Source: Diphasiastrum complanatum (taxonomy: Eukaryota > Streptophyta > Lycopodiopsida > Lycopodiales > Lycopodiaceae). From it: 64,000 nt of DNA. The translations under genes and the position numbers were made by a program. Shown in pieces: positions 12,717-24,079 of the stretch. Location of the stretch: assembly GCA_029204225.1 (NCBI GenBank), contig CM055097.1, positions 59,832,883-59,896,882 of the forward strand. The letters are read 5' to 3'. The notes under the pieces were generated by a model. That model did no database searches and had not been told where the DNA came from. It saw nothing but the letters and a program-made list of their open reading frames with translations. Each line of letters begins with the position of its first letter. Positions within the stretch are counted from its first letter, which is position 1.

Positions 12717-13830
12717 GTGATTTGGATCAATATTGAGGAAGTTATGATCACATTAGTGGAGACGGGTCAGAATTGCCAAAAAAATTTTAAAAAAATTTAC
12801 AAGTGAGAGAGAAGAACTTCAACACTTCAACTTTGAAGTTTTGCTTCCCTTGCAATGTTTTTTCAAATTCTTCATTTCAAAGTTTATTAAAAAAAAAACT
12901 GATCTAACCCTAACTCTAAGGACTAATTGAGCAAATAATATTTAAAAAAAAAACCCAGAAAAAATTAAAACTCACAGAATTCCCCTGAATTCGATTTTCC
13001 ACGAATTCTCATGTGACTTCCCTGGCGACTCCTCCATGAATCCACCTTGCGAATCCACGCGATTTCTCCACGAGTCCTGCTGCTGCAAATCCACCTTCCA
13101 TGAATTTTGCACACGATTTCTCCGACAAATCCAGCCCCACGAGTCATTTCACGAGTCCCTAGCACCTGCGACTTCACCTACGACTTCACCTACGAATTCC
13201 CCTGTAGGCACACCTCCCCCTCCACGCGATTTCTTCACAAATTATGGAGATTACTCCCCTCCGCGACTTCACCCCACCCTGCACAATTTCTTTAGAACTC
13301 GCAGAGTTTCTCCTCGCAATTCCCCTTATGATTTCACACCTTCATCCACAATTTTCCATGAATTATCTCTCTCCCCTCCGCGATTTCACACTCCCCTGAT
13401 GCTTCAACCTATCTAATATTCCTAGGATTTGTTTGAGTAACCAGAACTTTGGGATTTCTGGTCTGTCCCAAATAGAGTTGATACAAGGCCAATTTTTTTG
13501 ATCTGGACCAATAGTTTCTGTGAGCATACTGTTGTCAAAACATTTGCTCTCACATTGAGCAATATCAGATTCAATTTATTGAAGAACACTGTTACATATT
13601 TTCAAATCTTCATATCATCTCCGTTTTAGATCGGAATTTGATGCAATAAAAAGCAAAAGCGCCCAATTTCACACGATCTACAAGTTTTTTTTATCAATTT
13701 TATTTTCACTCATCGTAGGACTCTGAGTTTTAAGTGGGTGGAGAAAAGAGCATTTAAACTGCTTTTCAAAGTCCCTTGCACATAAACATCAGCTCATTAT
13801 ATCGTAACTCACAAGTCTTTCAATTTTCAA
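12717..13830 (+). other. Retroelement leader-like stretch with Pro/Ser-rich imperfect repeats
   Basis: After the solo LTR the sequence is AT-rich. Between about 13000 and 13420 it turns C-rich, with many imperfect copies of words such as CGATTTCTCCACGAGTCC and ACTTCACCTACG. The longest open frame there (13036-13416) would be a Pro/Ser/His-rich low-complexity peptide and is probably not a gene. Position and composition fit the leader between the primer-binding site at 10827 and the ORF at 13832. Confidence 0.4.
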
Positions 13831-13831
13831 A

Positions 13832-14551
13832 ATGGATATTGAGTCCGAATATGTAGATGACAGTGACTCCGAATACGAAGATCAATCCAACTATGATTTT
13901 GAAGATCAATATGAGGAGCACAATGACAGTAATTCAGATCAATATGAGCAACGCGACTCATATGGAGACTGTTTGAGTTATGATGAAAACTGTTTTGACC
14001 AACATAAAGACCATGTGATATGTCAGTCAAATCAATCTAATATTGATGGCGATTTTTATAGTAGTGATAGTGATGATGAGCTATATTCACGACAATCAAA
14101 ACATCATCGTAATTCACAAGGTGATGAGCACTCACTGCGGTACATGAGTTCTATGTGCCAACTTGAACAATCGTTATCTTCTGTGCAATGTTGCATTCAG
14201 AATAGCACTATCAATAATGCCACTCCTCACACCCATTGTGGTTCACTATTACTATTGTTCAATGGACAATCGAGCCCTACGGAAGAAGCGTCAGAAAAAC
14301 TACAGATTTTGAACCAACAAGCAAATGTGCTAGGTAAAATGCAGGCCACAGTCCAAGAGCTGATAGTTGGAATGTTGCAAGAAATGAGACAAGATCGACA
14401 AGATGATAAGGTGAAATGGGAAAGATTGTTTGCTAGCCTATCTAGTGGGAAAAACAAAATTGTGGGAGTTGATCAAAGAGGTAATGGGCCATCTACATCG
14501 TTCCAATTACAATCCTCGTCACAGAATGTAACATCTTCTCAAGATGTCTAG
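13832..14551 (+). CDS. Acidic, coiled-coil-ended hypothetical protein, possibly retroelement ORF
   Basis: A 239-codon ORF starts at ATG 13832 and is not recognised. Residues 1-95 are strongly acidic and rich in Asp, Glu, Ser and Tyr ([20 protein letters not shown]). Residues 150-210 look helical and could form a coiled coil ([29 protein letters not shown]). There is no zinc knuckle, protease motif or signal peptide. It follows an LTR-type leader and precedes a 132-bp (CT)n tract and a copia pol, so an element-encoded gag-like or accessory protein is the simplest idea. A host gene cannot be excluded. Confidence 0.45.
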   Translation: MDIESEYVDDSDSEYEDQSNYDFEDQYEEHNDSNSDQYEQRDSYGDCLSYDENCFDQHKDHVICQSNQSNIDGDFYSSDSDDELYSRQSKHHRNSQGDEHSLRYMSSMCQLEQSLSSVQCCIQNSTINNATPHTHCGSLLLLFNGQSSPTEEASEKLQILNQQANVLGKMQATVQELIVGMLQEMRQDRQDDKVKWERLFASLSSGKNKIVGVDQRGNGPSTSFQLQSSSQNVTSSQDV

Positions 14552-14643
14552 AGAATTGACATGGACAAGGGAAAACAGGTATCACAAAGTCATACTGGAT
14601 ATTTGGTTGGACTTGGAAATGACAAGGGAATGTTGGAATAACG

Positions 14644-14780
<137 letters not shown>

Positions 14781-14792
14781 CAGAGTCGAAAA

Positions 14793-17577
14793 TCTTTACG
14801 TACTCTCTAATTCAGTTGCATTAGCTAGTATCTCTAAGGAAAATGTAAACAACAGTGCTGTTTTGTGGCATAATTGATTTGGACACGTGAATACAAGATC
14901 AATTTCTTATATGCGTTGTAATAATTTGGTTGATGGACTGAATTTCCCTTCTTCATTAGATAAGAAATCTTTCTTTTGTGAATCATGCATCTATGGGAAA
15001 CACTCTAGAAGCAAGTTTCCAAAATCACATTCCATCAAAACAAAGCATGTATTGGATCTTGTACATAGCGATCTCTGTGGTCCAATGCCAACTCCGTCAT
15101 TAGGAGATGCTATCTATTTTATTACTTTCATAGATGATTATTCTAGGTGGTCTACAGTCATGTTCATTAAGCACAAATCTGAAAACTTTGAATGCTTCAA
15201 GAGATTCAAGGCCATGGCTGAGACACAAACATCTACAAAAGTTAAGGCACTCCAAACTGATGGTGGCGGTGAATACATCTCTAATGAGATGTCTGACTAC
15301 ATGGCTGAACATGGTATTAGAAGACAGCTCACCACTTCCTATTCACCTCAACAGAAGGGGACTGCAGAAAGGAAGAAGCGAACTCTTCTCAATTCAGCTA
15401 GATCCATGCGACATCAAGCACACCTATATGCGAAGTTCTGGGTAGAAGCTACTGCCACAGCCTGTTACATGCAGAACAGATCCAGCACCAAAGCCGTCAA
15501 CAACAAGACTCCTCATGAAGTTTGGCATGGGCACAAGCCTGGTGTCAGCCATTTAAAAATCTTTGGTTGTATATGTTTTGCTCACATTTCTAAACATCTT
15601 AGGAAGAAGCTGGATCATAGGACAAATAAATGTATTTTCATTGGCTATTTAAATGAACATAAAGCTTATAAAGTTTATGATCCATCCACCAATGTAGTAT
15701 TTGTCTTTGGGGATGTAATATTTCAAGAACGTACATCCTATGATTTCAAACAACCATCGATAAACAATGCTATGTTATTTCATCCCATTCTACGTAGCAT
15801 TCAGCCTTCCAATGTTGATGATTCTTCTACAAGAACCTGTAGCTACAGCTACAGAAGCCGAGCAGCCGGCAATACTTGTCATCAGACCAGACCAAGCTAG
15901 CTTGAGCAGGTCTGAAGAAATTCAAGAAGAAGCATCATCGCATCCTGGTCAAGCCAACGTTTGCCACGGACTCGAACAATTCCTGAGAGGTATGCACCTC
16001 AATCATTCTGGACTTCATCAAAAGAACTAGAGACCCTAGCTGAAACAATTAACTTCTAGGATGCTGTGAAGTGGCAAGAAGCCATGGGAAGCGAGTACAA
16101 CTCACTTTTGATGAATTAGACCTAGACACTTGTCGACTTCCCCACTCACAAGAGAGTTGTCGACAACAAGTGGATCTTCAAGATGAAGATCAACTCTGAT
16201 GGTTCCATTGCTAAATGGAAAGCACGGCTGGTGGCTAAAGAATTCACTCAAGTCCGAAGAGTTAATTATCAAGAAATTTTTAGTCCTGTTGTCAAGATGC
16301 AGTCAATCAGGACTCTGATTGCGCTAGCAGCCGCATAACACCTCGAAATGCACCAAATGGATGTCAAGACAACATTTCTCAATGACAATGTCAAAGAGGA
16401 GTTGTACACCTTCCAACCAGAATTATTCGAAGTCAAAGGCCAAGAGCACAAAGTGTGCAAGTTGCACAAAGCAATCTACGGTCTGAAACAGGCCGCAAGA
16501 GCATGGTTCGATAGAATAAACTCTTATCTCATTCAATTGGGATTTGCAAACAATTCAGCTAACTATAATGTTTATTCAAAGCATATAGGCACCAATTCAA
16601 TCACATAGCTCTTTACGTAGATGATGCATTTATTTTGTCTAACAACACTTCTCTACTGCACACTACTAAGAGTGATCTGTCAAAGGAATTTGACATGACT
16701 GATTTAGGAGCTATTCATTCTGTGCTAGGAATTCAGATTACTAGAGATAGACTTCACAAGAAGATCTATCTTAGCCAACAGGCATATCTAAAAGGCATTT
16801 TAGAAAAATTTCATATGTCTGTCAAGTATAGTATTAACTAAAGCTTCTCGTATTGAGACTGATAGTGAAGTACTCGACTTAGCGAAGTACCCTTATCATT
16901 CACTAATCAAATCTCTAATGTATGCAAAGTTGTGTACTAGACCAGATTTAACATACACTATTAGCACGTTGAGTCAATTCATGTCTAATCCCAAGATCTC
17001 TCATTGGAAAGCATTGAAGAGAGTGATGAGATATATTCAGGGAAGTTTAGATCACATCTTATGTTATGATGGAAATGCTATCGACCCACTTGTCCTACGA
17101 GGCTATTCCGACTCAGATTGGGTAGGAACAGTTTCTACTAGAAAATCAACCTCCGGGTTCTGTTTCTATCTGGCAGGGGGACCGATTTTGTGGAATTCAA
17201 GGAAGCAAAAATTAGGGATGCTTTCTTCAACAGAAACAGAGTACATCGCAACATGCCAACTTTCAAAAGAAGCTATATGGATCAGGTTGTTACTTCACGA
17301 CTTACATCACACTCAGTTTAATGCTACCATCATTCCGTGTGACAACTTGAGCTGTATTTCACTATCACTAAATCCTAGATTTCATGGCAAATCCAAGCAC
17401 ATAGAAATCCAGTATCATTTCATTCGGGAGAAAGTTTTCTCAAGGCAAGTGATCCTTCAATACTGCTCCACAACAGAAATGGTCACATACATCTTCACCA
17501 AAGCGCTTCCCACGATCAAGCATCAGAAGTTTTTCAACATGCTGAACCTGACGAAGATACCAAGGCACCAACCGTGA
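14793..17577 (+). pseudogene. Ty1/copia pol, 5'-truncated and broken
   Basis: Order is GAG-pre-integrase (LWHN near 14865 with an in-frame stop, then FGHVNTRSI and the CESC zinc pair), integrase core (LVHSDLCGPM near 15057, LQTDGGGEY near 15250, QQKGTAERK near 15350), the FGCICF/FIGYLNEHK block, reverse transcriptase (WIFKMKINSDGSI near 16180, MHQMDVKTTFLND near 16350, LYVDDA near 16612, shifted in frame) and RNase H (RGYSDSDWVG near 17098, SSTETEYIA near 17223). The integrase ORF ends at 15900. Further on, TAG stops occur near 16058, 16118 and 16124, a TAA near 16336 and a frameshift near 16605. No protease or gag precedes it; the upstream border is the (CT)n tract. Its 3' LTR follows at 17591. 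Confidence 0.93.
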
Positions 17578-17590
17578 CCTTAAAGGGGAC

Positions 17591-18978
17591 TGTTGGAAAT
17601 TAAGCCCACAGTTGTCTCCTTGGTGAATGACTAATTTCTATTTCATGATTCTTCCTTCATGTTTATTGATCATTGATCTAGAGTCAGGTGAAACCAACTT
17701 TGGTTCTACATTTGCTCATCTGATACCTGTAGGATAACCAATTTATTTGAAAAACATTTACAATGGGCTTTCGGTTGATCTCCAACAAAGGGTAACCAAT
17801 CCTATCATAATTTCCAGTTCAGATGTTAAGCTCAATAACTTGAAGTCGTTGAAGACTTGGCCATTTTCAACAACTTCCACAAACTTGCATTTGCAACAAG
17901 TCTGCAGATTTACACTGCTTTCGCGACAGTCTGCAAAAATGAACTATGTTCTCTACAATGTCATCTTTTTCGTATTTTTTGAAATGCAAAAATAGCATAG
18001 TTCAATAGTTTTGCAATAGTTCAAAGAGTTTAACTTATGCAGTTCAAAAGTTCAACTGATTTTAACACCTTTGCCTTTTTTGCATTTTCCCGAAAATGCG
18101 AAGAGAGAGAAAATTCTCAAAGGTCATCTATCTTCAGGAGTTAAACTGTTTTAAAGACATCTTCATTTTTTAGGGAACCTTCGTCTTTTTAAGAGCACCT
18201 TCAACTTTTTGCGAAGAATGCGAAGAGAGAGAAAACTCCCGAAGGTCGTCTAAAATAAATGAAGAACGTTCCAGCGATGTCCTCGTCTGCATCAACGATA
18301 CTAATTAGTTGACCGTATACACTGTACAGTTATCACAGAAGCCCTATACTTCCAAGTACAACGGCTTACCTAATTAGGTGACAATCATTTATTGTAGTTA
18401 ATACACAGATGCAATCTATAAATAGATCATCCAAGCACAGATTGTTGGTTGCTCTATCCATGAGACGTATTACTATTGCTATTTTTATTGTGCTTCAGTG
18501 TAATATAACAACAGCACGTTTTAATTTGTGTACAACGTAGATGAATGCTTGTTGTGATTGAATGCAATTTCATTGTTGTTTGATCGCGCTTTTCTACTCA
18601 CTCTGATCAGAACACAGACGTCTACGACTCCTCAATTTCTGATCAGACAATGGCTGTCTTTGATGCCTGAGGAACTCGTGATATCATACTGCTCTTCCAT
18701 TTATTTCAGGACTATATTTCACGTTGAACTTGATTTCAGTAGTACCATATACAAACCATCTCCAATCTCTTCGGTGGAATGTACTCTTGTTTTAGAGTAT
18801 GAATCAATTTTTAAGATCTTGTTTGGCAATCAGAACGCATAAAGATATAATCATCTTTAGCATAAGCTGTCTATTAGACTGTTTTTCCACCTAGCAGCCG
18901 ATTAGAATGGGAGAGATATTCCACAATATTCCTGCTATCTTCTCCATTCTCATTCTTCCTATCTCTCTTGCCCCATCA
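17591..18978 (+). mobile_element. 3' LTR of the copia element
   Basis: It begins TGTTGGAAATTAAGC immediately after a polypurine tract (TAAAGGGGAC at 17581-17590) and ends CCCCATCA at 18978. A TATA-like element (CTATAAATAG) lies near 18416, giving a plausible transcription start inside the LTR. Several imperfect copies of a GCATTTT...GAAAATGCG-type word occur in its U3. The matching copy at 11409-12711 is inverted, so it cannot be this element's 5' LTR; the true 5' LTR is missing. Confidence 0.88.
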
Positions 18979-19418
18979 TGTTGATAGACAAGTATTCAAA
19001 GCTTCTCAAGAAGCAAATTTGGTGTATGTTGTTGGGCGTCGTCCTAGCAAGGAGTTAGATCCAATTCAAAGGTATGATCCTCATCAATAGCTCATTTTTT
19101 ATGGATGTAAGCCAGTGTTGGCCTTCCTTGAGGAAGTGCTCATTTTTTCAAAAAAATTGCATGCAATGTTGTTGATACTTATGTGTACGATGACGCCATT
19201 TTGTCAAATTTTGTCCCATCGAGCCATTCAAATAATTGAAAAACAAAGGCTATGTATGAAACGTGTATTGGTTTTTTAGTCAGAATCGGTCTTGGTCTTG
19301 GTGAACCTGATTTGCATGGATTTTCCCAGGTCAGCTTGAATGGCATGGATTTGCCCAAGCAAGACATCATAGTGTCTCTTGGCTACCATGTTGACTCATG
19401 GTACCATTTGGTGTAGAA

Positions 19419-19560
19419 TGTTGGATTTCTATCCTCTCCATCTTTATCTCTCTGCTAATCTAGATCCATTCACTACATGTTATAAATAGTTGTACAATTG
19501 CATACTCTATAGAAATACACTTGTTTCCTAACAGTCTGCAGAAATACAAAAAAATCAGCG
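19419..19560. repeat. LTR-like repeat, copy 1
   Basis: It starts TGTTGGATTTCTATCC and runs through ACAATTGCATAC and TGCAGAAATACA. The same string of words in the same order recurs at 20232. The two copies are direct, about 813 bp apart. Similar GACTATTCGGCC-like sequence follows each, more diverged. They could be LTRs of a small non-autonomous (TRIM-like) element. Confidence 0.7.
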
Positions 19561-19569
19561 GCAGTGTTT

Positions 19570-20225
19570 TGTCGACTCAGCCGACAGCAACTATTTGGCC
19601 ACTCTTCGACTATTCGGCCGACCTCGACTATTTGTTGGACACACTGACTACTCCTCTGACACCGACTACATCCTCGACATCAACAATTTGACTCCACCAA
19701 TTGGGCATTTGTCACTATCAACTCCAATAGTCGAGTTGAACATTCAGCGGCTCAGCAGTACCTTCATCATGATCGAACATCAAATATTGTCTGAAGGCGA
19801 TTACCAACAATACGTAGTGCCTTAATTTTAATTGTAAAGTACAAATTAAGCATTCTGTTAATTAGTTGGCCGTATATATATATATCTAGCAACTTATCAG
19901 GTTGCTCAGTTGGACAAAAAGAGCGGCTTGGGTGGAGGTGGTGCTAGAATAATGAAATATCAGCCAATAAGAATCTGGCAACATGTAAGCTACTTTGATA
20001 CCATGTCAGAAATATTCATAATCTTAGAGTGGGGTGAATAGACAGTGGCGGTAGAATACAACCATGTCCAAAACCTGTAACGTGGTAGTTAGCTAGCAGG
20101 GATGATGAAGAAAAAATGTAGTTACATAACTATAAAAATGAAAATGCAATCAGTGATATGAGATAAAAAGATGAATACTCAAATTAAGCAAAAATGATCT
20201 TGAAAATATCATAGTATACAAAAAT
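19570..20225. other. Spacer between LTR-like repeats
   Basis: No recognised gene. One 76-codon ORF (19595-19825) is unsupported. A short (TA)n occurs near 19875. The region could be the interior of a small non-autonomous retroelement bounded by the direct repeats. Confidence 0.4.
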
Positions 20226-20231
20226 GGAGAA

Positions 20232-20370
20232 TGTTGGATTTCTATCCACTCCATCCCTATTCTCTGCTAATCTAGATCCACTCATTAAGCTATTCTAAAT
20301 ATTTGTACAATTGCATACCCTGCAGAAATACACATGTTTCATGATACTCTGCAGAAATACAAAGGAATTG
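20232..20370. repeat. LTR-like repeat, copy 2
   Basis: Direct copy of the unit at 19419, starting TGTTGGATTTCTATCC with the same downstream words. It leads into a diverged GACTATT/CGGCC segment that runs to the CDPK fragment. Between the copies, a minus-strand primer-binding-like string (the complement of TGGTATCAAAGTAG) lies near 19990-20003, beside TGTCAGAAAT. A second, inverted LTR may therefore begin near 20004. Confidence 0.65.
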
Positions 20371-20577
20371 GTGAGTGTTACTTGATAGTTTGACCACCTT
20401 CTTTTATTCGGTTATCATTGATTGTTTGGCCATACCAGATTGGTCGATCATCCTAGACCATCTAGAAAAATTCTCTTATTCGGCCTTTCTTGAACAATCG
20501 GCCGCAATTTGACTATTGACGAATCAACAAGTACACACACCACGACTGGACAAAATCAAATATTGGTGGTGGATCAG

Positions 20578-20949
20578 GTGATCATGAGGGGGGGAGTAGA
20601 TGGGCGGGCCTCTCTCACAGCCTTTGTGCTGGGGAGAGAGACAGAGAAGCTAGAAGATCTGTACAGCCTGGGGAAGAAGCTAGGCCAAGGGCAGTTTGGG
20701 ACCACTTTTCTCTGCACAGAGAAGACCACAGGGAAGGAATATGTCTGCAAATCTATTGCCAAAAGGAAGCTCATCTCCAAGGAGGATGTGGATGATGTGA
20801 GAAGAGAGATTCAAGTAATGCATCACCTATCTGGGCACCCCCACATTGTGCGAATCAAAGGAGCATATGAGGATTCCTCCTCTGTTCACCTGGTGATGGA
20901 GCTGTGTGCAGGAGGGGAGCTATTTGATCGGATCATTCAGCGAAGTTGA
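20578..20949 (+). pseudogene. Calcium-dependent protein kinase fragment (N-lobe)
   Basis: The frame encodes the start of a plant CDPK kinase domain: [20 protein letters not shown], the glycine loop [15 protein letters not shown] with the ATP-binding Lys, the helix-C area [11 protein letters not shown] and the hinge [18 protein letters not shown]. It then stops at 20949, before the HRDLKPEN catalytic loop. Everything downstream (C-lobe, autoinhibitory helix, EF hands) is absent, so no active or calcium-regulated kinase can be made. The fragment abuts LTR-like sequence upstream. It is not visibly spliced, and the frame is intact over about 120 codons. Capture by a mobile element is more likely than a real gene end. 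In this family the kinase responds to calcium through its C-terminal EF hands. Confidence 0.9.
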
Positions 20950-21151
20950 CATTGGACCACAAAGATTCCTACGTACAAGATCTAATACATGCTTTGTTTT
21001 GATGGAATGTGATTTTGGAAACTTGCTTCTAGAGTGCTTCCTATAGATGCATGATTCACAAAAGAAAGATTTCCTATCTAATGAAGACGAGAAATTCAAA
21101 CCATCAACTAAATTATTACAACGGATATAAGAAAGTAATCTCGTATTCTTT

Positions 21152-21560
21152 CTACCAGTCCATTCGACTGTGCATAATAAGAAGCAACAAAATGTTGCTC
21201 AATGTCGTTGGCTGAGCAATAGTCCTTGAATTCATTTGAGATGTATTCACCGCCATTGTCGTTCCTAAGAGCTTTGATCTTTTTGTTTCGGTTTGCAACT
21301 CAACATTTTCTTTGTATTTCTTGAAGAACTGGAAGGCTTCAGATTTGTGCTTCAGAAAATGTACAACAATTCTTTTAGAAAAGTAATCTATAAAAGTAAT
21401 AAAGAATTTAGCACCAAGCAGTGATGGTATTTGCATTGGGCCACATATATCAGTATGTACAATATCTAGCAAATATTTAGATATATGTTCTTGATTTAAC
21501 TTAGATGGCCTTCTCGCCTACTTTCCTATGATACAACTTTGGCAGACAAGAGGGTCGATG
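21152..21560 (-). pseudogene. Ty1/copia integrase fragment
   Basis: The minus strand reads LDIVHTDICGPMQIPSLLG, FFITFIDYFSKRI and FLKHKSEAFQFFKKY, the start of a copia integrase core with its first catalytic Asp. After a frameshift comes a degraded stretch corresponding to the second Asp region. Upstream, near 21500-21550, a decayed zinc-pair segment is just visible. It belongs to the copia family whose copies lie at 39.4-41.4 and 58.7-61.8 kb. Confidence 0.85.
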
Positions 21561-21679
21561 TTAGAATCCCCATCATCATGCTGGTCATTGCTAAAGCACA
21601 AACAAGTGACGAACGCTACGTTACCACCCAACCACAGAGGCACTACCACCTCACCCCCGTGCACTAGAGCTACAGACCA

Positions 21680-23525
21680 CCATCAAGCGAGCTCGGATCT
21701 CAAGTAAAAAAAAAAGGACTGAATCCGGTGGCAGAATGCTTAGCACTATTGTGCGCAAACTCAACCAAAGGGAGATACTTTTTCCAGTCAAATTATCAAT
21801 GAGAAACATATGCTCTAAGCATATCCTCCAATGTCTGGTTGACTCGTTCTGTCTGCCCATCAGATTCTGGGTGATCTGAAGAACTAAGACTAAGGGTTGT
21901 TTTAAGTTTTTCAAAAACTGCTAGCCAGAACTTGCCAATGAACTTGGAGTCATGATCACTAACAATATCATTCAGCAAACCAATTTTTTTGAGCAACTTT
22001 TCAATGAAAAGCTGGGCTAGTTTAGATGCTTTGATAGCTAATTTAGTTGGTATAAACTATGCCATCTTGGTTAGCATGTCAACCACCACCCAAATGGCAT
22101 TGTGATCACTCCGGGTTTTAGGGAGTCCAACCACAAAATCATTGAAATACTTTCCCATTTCTTATTGGGAATTTCCAAGGGATGTAAAAGACCTGCAACT
22201 TTGAGTCTTTCCGCTTTGTTTTGTTGGCATTGTTCACAACTTTGAACGTATGCCTCCACATGACCTTTCATATTAGGCCAAAAGAAATTCTGCCTAACAA
22301 GGTCAAGTGTCCTCTGTATGCCTGGGTGACCAGCACAAGGGTTGTCATGACACTGCTGTAGGATTTGGTCCCGCAAGTCTTCCCTATCTGACACAGAAAC
22401 CTTCCCCTTTCGGGAAAAGCAGGTTATTCCTTATGGAATAGTCTTCAAGTAACTTATCATTACGGGATTGCTTGGGATCCTACATCCCAAGGTCATCACT
22501 AGATCTAGAATTTTCTGTCAGGACATCTAGCCAGATGCGACCAAAAAACCTATCAGTTCGACAAAGGTCCCGTAGTGAAAGATACAAATCAGATTGGATC
22601 TCAACAAAGCATAACTGATTAATCTCTCCAATCCGGCTCAAGGCATCGGCAACACAGTTCGACATACCTTTACGATACTTAATGTCAAAGACAAACTTCT
22701 GAATGAGTTCTGACCATCTAGCCTTACGGCCACGAAGGTCCTTCGCATCACAGATATACTTAAGGGATTGGTGATCAGTCATTACCGTAAATTTGGCACC
22801 ATAAAGATAATGCCTTTAGATTTTTAACGCGTGAATGACTGCAAAAAGCTCCTTCTCATAAGTAGAATACCTAGTCTGAGCAAGATCCAGCTTCTTGCTT
22901 TCAAAAGCAACTGGTCTACTGTTCTGATAAAGGACCGCTCCAACAACAAAGTCGCTAGCATCCGTATCAACCACAAAGGGCCGGTTAGGATCGACAATAT
23001 GCAAAATTGGAGTCGTAGAAACACAGTGCTTGAGAGTCTCGAAACTCTCATTCATTTTATCCGTCCACGTTATCAATGGACTTTTTTTGCGGCTAAATTT
23101 TTTTTTCACCCCCTTAAGAATGTTCATCAAGGGCAATGCTATTAAGGCATAGTCCAAAATGAACCTGTGAAAGAATCTTGTGAAGCCCAAAAAGGATTTC
23201 ACATCACAAATTGTCTCGGCCATTCTCGCACCTCTTTGTCATAATCGATTTCAAGACCTTTATCCGATATGACATGGCCCAGGTATTTGAGTTTAGTTTG
23301 AAAGAACTCACATTTTGACTCCTCAGCATAGAGCTTTTCTTGCATTAGAAGATCTAAGACAATAGAAGATGCTCTTCATGCTCCTCAAGGGTCCAACTAT
23401 AAATTAATATGTCATCCAAATACACTACCACAAACTTTCCTAGATATGGACGATGAATATCGTTCATCATCTGCTGGAAAGTGGCAGGCGCATTTGTGAG
23501 TCTAAAAGGTAACACTAAAAACTCA
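21680..23525 (-). pseudogene. Ty3/gypsy pol (RT, RNase H, integrase), broken
   Basis: Reading downward: RT with [14 protein letters not shown] near 23500, an intact YLDD near 23420 and LEEHEEHL near 23390, then a frameshift; the RT thumb and RNase H with FLGFTRFFHRFI near 23200, FVVDTDASDFVVGA near 22965, TRYSTYEKELFAVIHAL near 22850 and MTDHQSLKYI near 22780; the integrase zinc finger (HPGIQRTLD with C-EQCQQ) near 22330-22230; the core SDHDSKFIGKFW near 21960 and HPESDGQTERVNQTLE near 21870; then a frameshift and YLPLVEFAHNSAKHSATGF near 21770-21700. Two or more frameshifts and stops separate the parts. Gag, protease and LTRs are not visible. The DNA abruptly becomes unrelated at about 23525. 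Confidence 0.93.
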
Positions 23526-23529
23526 CATT

Positions 23530-24075
23530 AGGGCCCTTTTTGGACTCAAAAAGGCCTCTTCCTTGCCTAAACAAGTTTTCTAATCATAATTAATTTAGTG
23601 CTTATCAATCCTACATGGCACCTTTACCTTGGGTTACCATACAAGGTGAGCAAGAGTTTAAGGCCTAAATGTAGGTCTCATTTTCATAGACTATTGTAGG
23701 TTATTTGCATAGACTATAATAGGCAACTAATAGGTAAGTTACAAATTACAACTAAAGTAGGGTTAGTATAGGACGACCTTTCATTGTCTTAACTACAATA
23801 GGACCCTAGGGATGGAAACTAGTATATGCCTAATAAAGCCTATATCATGGTTAGTTCACATTGAACTTTGACACCATTTGATTAAGGTATATTGTAATGT
23901 TCTACATAGATTCTTTTGGGAAATTCGACATCTTCAAGATGACAACCAAGTATCACTTACATGTGAAGTTAGAGAAGGATTATGCGACCACCAAAGCTGC
24001 ATGGGGTGTTTACTTAAATCTGTATGACATGCATTGTTGGAGATTAGAAGGAAAAAAAACATATTGACCTATGGG
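23530..24075 (+). other. Sequence upstream of the transposase-like relic
   Basis: Mostly AT-rich and unrecognised. A short open stretch (about 23890-24055) encodes FDIFKMTTKYHLHVKLEKDY and continues to WGVYLNLYDMHCWRLEG. It could be a decayed N-terminal exon of the following relic, but the frames do not connect. Confidence 0.35.
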
Positions 24076-24079
24076 TAAG

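Noticed and set aside
13036-13416. Pro/Ser-rich 126-residue protein
   Set aside because: Low-complexity imperfect DNA repeats read open in more than one frame; fits a retroelement leader better.
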